A stretch of 9,389 nucleotides of DNA from Elusimicrobiota bacterium (GTDB lineage: Bacteria > Elusimicrobiota > Elusimicrobia > UBA1565 > UBA9628). A program made the translations under genes and the position numbers. The stretch covers positions 1-9,389 of the forward strand of contig JAQUMZ010000079.1 of assembly GCA_028717865.1 (NCBI GenBank), read 5' to 3'. The notes under the pieces were generated by a model that was not told the origin of the DNA, did not search any database, and was given only the letters and a program-made list of their open reading frames with translations. Every line of letters starts with the position of its first letter. Position 1 is the stretch's first letter. Shown here one piece after another: positions 6,526-9,389 of this stretch.

Positions 6526-6529
6526 TAAT
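6524..6529 (+). promoter_or_regulatory. -10 box of the response regulator gene
   Basis: A consensus TATAAT is followed by six bases (ATTGCC) and the GTG start at 6536. This puts the transcription start on the G of GTG, so the mRNA should be leaderless. A GGGAGG at 6515-6520 lies 15 nt before GTG and upstream of the -10 box, so it cannot act as the ribosome binding site for this transcript. No clear -35 hexamer is seen at 16-18 bp. Confidence 0.6.
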
Positions 6530-6535
6530 ATTGCC

Positions 6536-7249
6536 GTGCTCCCGAGAGTGCTGCTCATCGAGGACGACGCTGCTTTCCGCGGGGCCGTCGCCGATATTTT
6601 GCGCATGCAGGGCTTCGAGACCATTGAGGCCGGCGCGGGGAAGGCCGGCGTCGCCAAGGCGTTGTCCGAGCGGCCGGACTTGGTCGTATTGGACTTGGTC
6701 ATGCCCGGCATGGGCGGGCTGGACGTTTGCCAGCGCCTCAAGCAGGACGCGGCGACGGCCGGCATCCCGATCTTGATCCTGACCGGAAACGATCGGGAGG
6801 GGCAGGACGTAGCCTGCCTAGACCTGGGTGCCGACGATTATCTGACCAAGCCTGTAAAATCCGAGCGCCTTACGGCCTATTGCCGGGCTCTGCTGCGGCG
6901 CGGCCGGCCGGAGGGGGAAGAGCCGGCCGAGGTCCGGGTGGGTGGCTTGAGGCTCGACTACCGGCGAAAGCTGGCGAGTATCGGGAATCGCGAATACCCC
7001 CAATTGACTCCGAAGGAGTTCGGGCTGCTCTACGAGCTGGCTTGCCGCAGTCCGGAGCCGGAGGACCGCGTCGTCCTCTATCGCAAGGTTTGGGGCATGG
7101 AGCCGCCCTCGGAGGGCTGCCTCAAGACCGTGGACGTCCACGTGCGGCGCGTCCGCCTAAAGCTGGGTTGGCGCTCCGACCGCTGGCTGATGAGCGTTTC
7201 CGGCCGCGGCTATTGCCTCGTCTCGCCCGCGCGGCCGGGGGGCGCGTGA
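6536..7249 (+). CDS. OmpR/PhoB-family response regulator
   Basis: The 237-residue protein has an N-terminal receiver domain (about 4-120) and a C-terminal winged-helix DNA-binding domain (about 130-233). The receiver shows the acidic pocket Glu9-Asp10-Asp11, phospho-acceptor Asp53 in VLDLVMPGMGG, Thr83 in LILTGND and Lys105 in YLTKPVK, so all catalytic residues are present. The effector domain has the usual LTPKEFGLLYELA recognition-domain start and the closing SGRGYCL hairpin. The likely partner is the divergent histidine kinase 22 bp away. Targets are unknown; the local promoters, the pilin operon and topA are the natural candidates. GTG 6536 is supported by the -10 spacing and by the length before the first beta strand. 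Its TGA overlaps the GTG of topA (GTGA), so the two genes are probably co-transcribed and translationally coupled. Confidence 0.95.
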   Translation: MLPRVLLIEDDAAFRGAVADILRMQGFETIEAGAGKAGVAKALSERPDLVVLDLVMPGMGGLDVCQRLKQDAATAGIPILILTGNDREGQDVACLDLGADDYLTKPVKSERLTAYCRALLRRGRPEGEEPAEVRVGGLRLDYRRKLASIGNREYPQLTPKEFGLLYELACRSPEPEDRVVLYRKVWGMEPPSEGCLKTVDVHVRRVRLKLGWRSDRWLMSVSGRGYCLVSPARPGGA

Positions 7250-9036
7250 AGCTCGTCATCGTCGAGTCTCCCAACAAGGTCCGTAAGATAAAGGATTTCC
7301 TGGGGGCGGGCTATCGGGTGGCGGCGTCCTTCGGGCACGTCCGGGATCTTCCGGTAAAGGGCGATCTGGCCGTTGCCTTCCAGGACGGCAAGGTCGCGCC
7401 GACCTACGAGGCCTTGGAGCGCTCGGCGCGGGCGGTGGGCGAACTCGCGAAGCTGGCCGGACAGGCCGAGGAGGTGCTGCTCGCCACCGACCCGGACCGG
7501 GAAGGAGAGGCCATCGCCTGGCACGTGACGCAGCTCCTGGGCCGGCGCGCTTACCGGCGCGTGGTCTTCAACGCGGTGACCAAGGACGCGGTCCTCAAGG
7601 CCCTGGCGGCTCCGCGCGAGCTGGATTTGCGCTTGGTCAACGCGCAGCAGGCGCGCCGGGTCCTGGACCGGGTGGTGGGCTGGCTGGTGAGCCCGACCTT
7701 GCGGCGCCTGGGCAAGCAGGCCCGCAGCGCCGGGCGGGTCCAGTCGGTGGCCCTGCGCCTGGTCGCGCAGCGCGAGCGCGAGATCGGCAAGTTCAGCAAC
7801 GTGGATTATCTGATCCTGGCCGCGCGGCTCGAGCGGCCGGGAAGCCCCCCGCCTTTCAACGCCCGGCTCGTGACCTGGAAAGGCCATCCCTTGGGCCAGC
7901 GCCTGCGCGACGCGGCCCTGGCCGAGGCCGCGATCGCCTGGTGCCGGGCCCAGCGCTGGGAGGTGGCCGGTTGCGAGCGGCGGCAGGCCCTGCGCAATCC
8001 GCCGCCGCCCTTCACCACGGCCACGATCCAGCAGGCGGCGAGCGTCCGGCTGGGACTCAACCCCGACGCGACGATGAAGCTGCTGCAGGGGCTGTTCGAG
8101 AACGGCCACATCACCTACCATCGCACGGATTCCACGGCCCTGGCGCCCGAGGCCGTGGCCGCCGCGCGCGCCTTGATCGCCAAGCAGTTCCCCGCCGAGT
8201 ACCTGCCGCCCGAGCCCATCGTCCACGCCACCAAGGCGGCCAACGCCCAGGAGGCGCACGAGGCCATCCGGCCGACCCATCCGGAAAAGGGGCCGGACCT
8301 GCTCAAAGGGGAGGAGGGGGGGCTCTACAAGCTCGTCTGGCAGAGGTTCGTGGCCTGCCAGATGGCTCCGGGACGCGATTCGCACACCGTCATAGACGTA
8401 GCGTGCGCGCCCGGGGAGTGGAAGATGCCGGACGGGCGCCTGGAGCCGCGGGGCGTTTTTCAGGCCCGGGGCAAGACCACGCTGTTCGACGGCTGGAGAA
8501 GGCTGGCGGGCGAGGACGCCACGGAGGAGGCCAAGTCCAAGCGCAAGCCGGCGCCGGGCGGCGAGGCGTCCGAGGGGGCGGACGACGAGGACGATTCCGG
8601 GGAGTTGCCGCTGCTTTCCGCGGGCGACGAGGTCAAGGTCCTCGGCTTGGAGGCCCGGAAGCGCAGCACCAAGCCGCCGCCGCGCTATACGCAGGCCGCG
8701 CTGATCAAGAAGCTGGAGAAGGACGGCATCGGGCGGCCGTCCACCTACGCCAACATCATGCGCACCATCATAGAGCGCGGCTACGTCGAGGAGCAAAAGC
8801 GCAAGCTGCACGCCACCGCGCTCGGGCTGTCGGTGACCGATTTCCTGGTGCGCCATTTCGCCGGTAATTTCATCGAGCTCGGTTACACGGCCAGGCTGGA
8901 GGACGACCTCGACCGGATATCCCGCGGCGAGGCCGATTGGGAACAGGTCGTCACGGAGGCGAGCTTCGCGGTCCTCAAGCTCGCCCGGGCCGCGGGACTG
9001 CGGGGCGACCCGCTGCGGACGAGCGTCCCTCGTTAG
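7246..9036 (+). CDS. topA: DNA topoisomerase I (type IA), short form
   Basis: The 596-residue enzyme relaxes negatively supercoiled DNA by cutting one strand through a 5'-phosphotyrosine link. The TOPRIM domain opens the chain (LVIVESPNKVRKIKDFLG, catalytic Glu7) with the metal-binding TDPDREG motif (Asp82, Asp84, Glu86). The active Tyr291 sits in ITYHRTDS, where many homologues such as the E. coli enzyme have Met instead of His. The conserved GRPSTYANIM and RLEDDLDRI motifs follow, with a Lys/Glu/Asp-rich linker near residues 423-455. The protein ends soon after the core: there is no C-terminal cysteine-rich zinc-ribbon region, and the family is often 700-870 residues long. The stop is followed by ordinary intergenic sequence. 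GTG 7246 gives the exact family N-terminus and overlaps the regulator stop by 4 nt (GTGA), with a G-rich stretch just upstream as a weak SD. Confidence 0.96.
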   Translation: MKLVIVESPNKVRKIKDFLGAGYRVAASFGHVRDLPVKGDLAVAFQDGKVAPTYEALERSARAVGELAKLAGQAEEVLLATDPDREGEAIAWHVTQLLGRRAYRRVVFNAVTKDAVLKALAAPRELDLRLVNAQQARRVLDRVVGWLVSPTLRRLGKQARSAGRVQSVALRLVAQREREIGKFSNVDYLILAARLERPGSPPPFNARLVTWKGHPLGQRLRDAALAEAAIAWCRAQRWEVAGCERRQALRNPPPPFTTATIQQAASVRLGLNPDATMKLLQGLFENGHITYHRTDSTALAPEAVAAARALIAKQFPAEYLPPEPIVHATKAANAQEAHEAIRPTHPEKGPDLLKGEEGGLYKLVWQRFVACQMAPGRDSHTVIDVACAPGEWKMPDGRLEPRGVFQARGKTTLFDGWRRLAGEDATEEAKSKRKPAPGGEASEGADDEDDSGELPLLSAGDEVKVLGLEARKRSTKPPPRYTQAALIKKLEKDGIGRPSTYANIMRTIIERGYVEEQKRKLHATALGLSVTDFLVRHFAGNFIELGYTARLEDDLDRISRGEADWEQVVTEASFAVLKLARAAGLRGDPLRTSVPR

Positions 9037-9053
9037 CGGTTTGGTCCCGCCGC

Positions 9054-9083
9054 CTGCGAAAAATCTGCGAAAATATCTTCGCA
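9054..9083. repeat. CTGCGAAAA direct repeat with small hairpin after topA
   Basis: CTGCGAAAA occurs at 9054-9062 and 9065-9073, 11 bp apart (about one helical turn). The second copy also forms a 6-bp stem TGCGAA/TTCGCA (9066-9071 and 9078-9083). No T-run follows, so it is a poor terminator. It could be a binding site upstream of the next promoter, or chance. Confidence 0.35.
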
Positions 9084-9125
9084 TCGTCCGCGCGCGGCTT
9101 TCGGGCGCCGGACTTTCCCGTGCGG

Positions 9126-9131
9126 TATAAT
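9126..9131 (+). promoter_or_regulatory. -10 box (TATAAT) of the last gene
   Basis: A perfect TATAAT, without a clear -35 at normal distance, lies 44 nt before the ATG at 9176. Transcription would start near 9138 and give a leader of about 38 nt. The leader contains the palindrome TTCGCGCGCGCGAA (9146-9159) and then the Shine-Dalgarno site GAGGAG (9163-9168), 7 nt before ATG. The palindrome just ahead of the SD could influence translation. Confidence 0.6.
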
Positions 9132-9175
9132 TTGGCGCACGCGCGTTCGCGCGCGCGAAAACGAGGAGATCGCGC

Positions 9176-9389
9176 ATGAAAAAGCTTATTTCACTCTCGA
9201 TAGTCGCTTTGGCGGTGCGGGCCCAGGCCGCGCCCTTGCCTTGGCGGGTCAATTTCCAGGGCAAGCTGCTGGCCAATTCGGGCCCGCAGGCCGGGCGTCC
9301 CGTCAACGGCAACGTCAACCTGGTCTTTAACATCTACGACGCGCCCTCGGGCGGGAGCCTCCTTTGGGGGCCGGAAAGCCAGCCCGGCG
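9176..9389 (+). CDS. Secreted protein, N-terminal fragment (runs off window)
   Basis: Only 71 codons are visible. The N-terminus MKKLISLSIVALAVRAQAAP is a Sec signal peptide with likely cleavage after AQA (residue 18). The mature part begins with an N-terminal beta domain: WRVNFQGKLLANSG, then GNVNLVFNIYDAPSGGSLLW. This phrase type (FQGKL...NGNVNLxFxIYDxxxGGxLLW) is familiar to me from large bacterial surface or fibre-like proteins, often with long repetitive or tail-fibre-like remainders, but the function is not established. The start is firm: a GAGGAG Shine-Dalgarno site 7 nt upstream and a TATAAT promoter before it. It is probably its own transcription unit rather than part of the topA operon, since a 139-nt gap with a promoter separates them. 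A surface role would fit the pili encoded nearby, but that link is speculative. Confidence 0.8.
   Translation, partial: MKKLISLSIVALAVRAQAAPLPWRVNFQGKLLANSGPQAGRPVNGNVNLVFNIYDAPSGGSLLWGPESQPG

Noticed and set aside
6727..7245. Upstream extension of the topA reading frame inside the regulator gene
   Set aside because: The 173 extra codons give a Pro/Arg/Gly-rich product out of frame with the regulator. The true topoisomerase N-terminus (KLVIVESPNK) begins at GTG 7246.
7210..9333. 707-codon frame antisense to topA
   Set aside because: It covers a topoisomerase with all catalytic motifs on the plus strand, and its own product is Arg/Leu/Gly-rich without domains: a GC-driven shadow.

Overview
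This is a 9.4 kb, strongly GC-rich bacterial window. It is densely packed, and the real genes carry long antisense shadow ORFs, as expected for high-GC DNA. No marker gene fixes the lineage. A minor-pilin operon with DxDxDG-rich pilins, a beta-helix PilX-like protein and a secreted protein starting with a VNFQGKL-type repeat would suit Elusimicrobiota or a neighbouring Gram-negative phylum. That placement is inference, not proof.

Layout, left to right: (1) Positions 1-586 hold no convincing gene. They contain two diverged 170-bp direct-repeat copies (about 92% identical) with conserved hairpins, separated by a spacer with a long near-perfect palindrome. (2) A CorA-family metal ion channel at 611-1552 (+). 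(3) A convergent minus-strand operon, in transcription order: a PilV-like minor pilin with C-terminal Ig-like domains (5278-3632), a PilW-like minor pilin (3635-2799) and a PilX-like, DUF4900-type beta-helix pseudopilin (2851-1562). (4) Upstream on the same strand, a membrane sensor histidine kinase (6513-5326). (5) Divergently from it, an OmpR/PhoB-type response regulator (6536-7249) whose stop codon overlaps the start of a short type IA DNA topoisomerase, topA (7246-9036). (6) The first 71 codons of a secreted protein begin at 9176 and run off the window.

How the parts may work together: the kinase and regulator are separated by only 22 bp, and their likely -10 boxes overlap on opposite strands. 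They look like a two-component pair with physically competing promoters. The kinase reads toward the pilin operon and the regulator reads into topA. Signal input could therefore bear on surface pili and on DNA supercoiling, but this is an inference from layout only. The three pilins follow the usual pilV-pilW-pilX order and could form a pilus-tip priming complex. Calcium-type acidic loops in PilV and PilW and Ig-like domains on PilV suggest an adhesive tip.

A recurrent promoter feature is that three genes (pilin V, kinase, regulator) have a -10-like box ending exactly 6 nt before the start codon and no usable Shine-Dalgarno site. This predicts leaderless mRNAs. The corA-like gene and the last gene instead have leaders with SD-like sequences.
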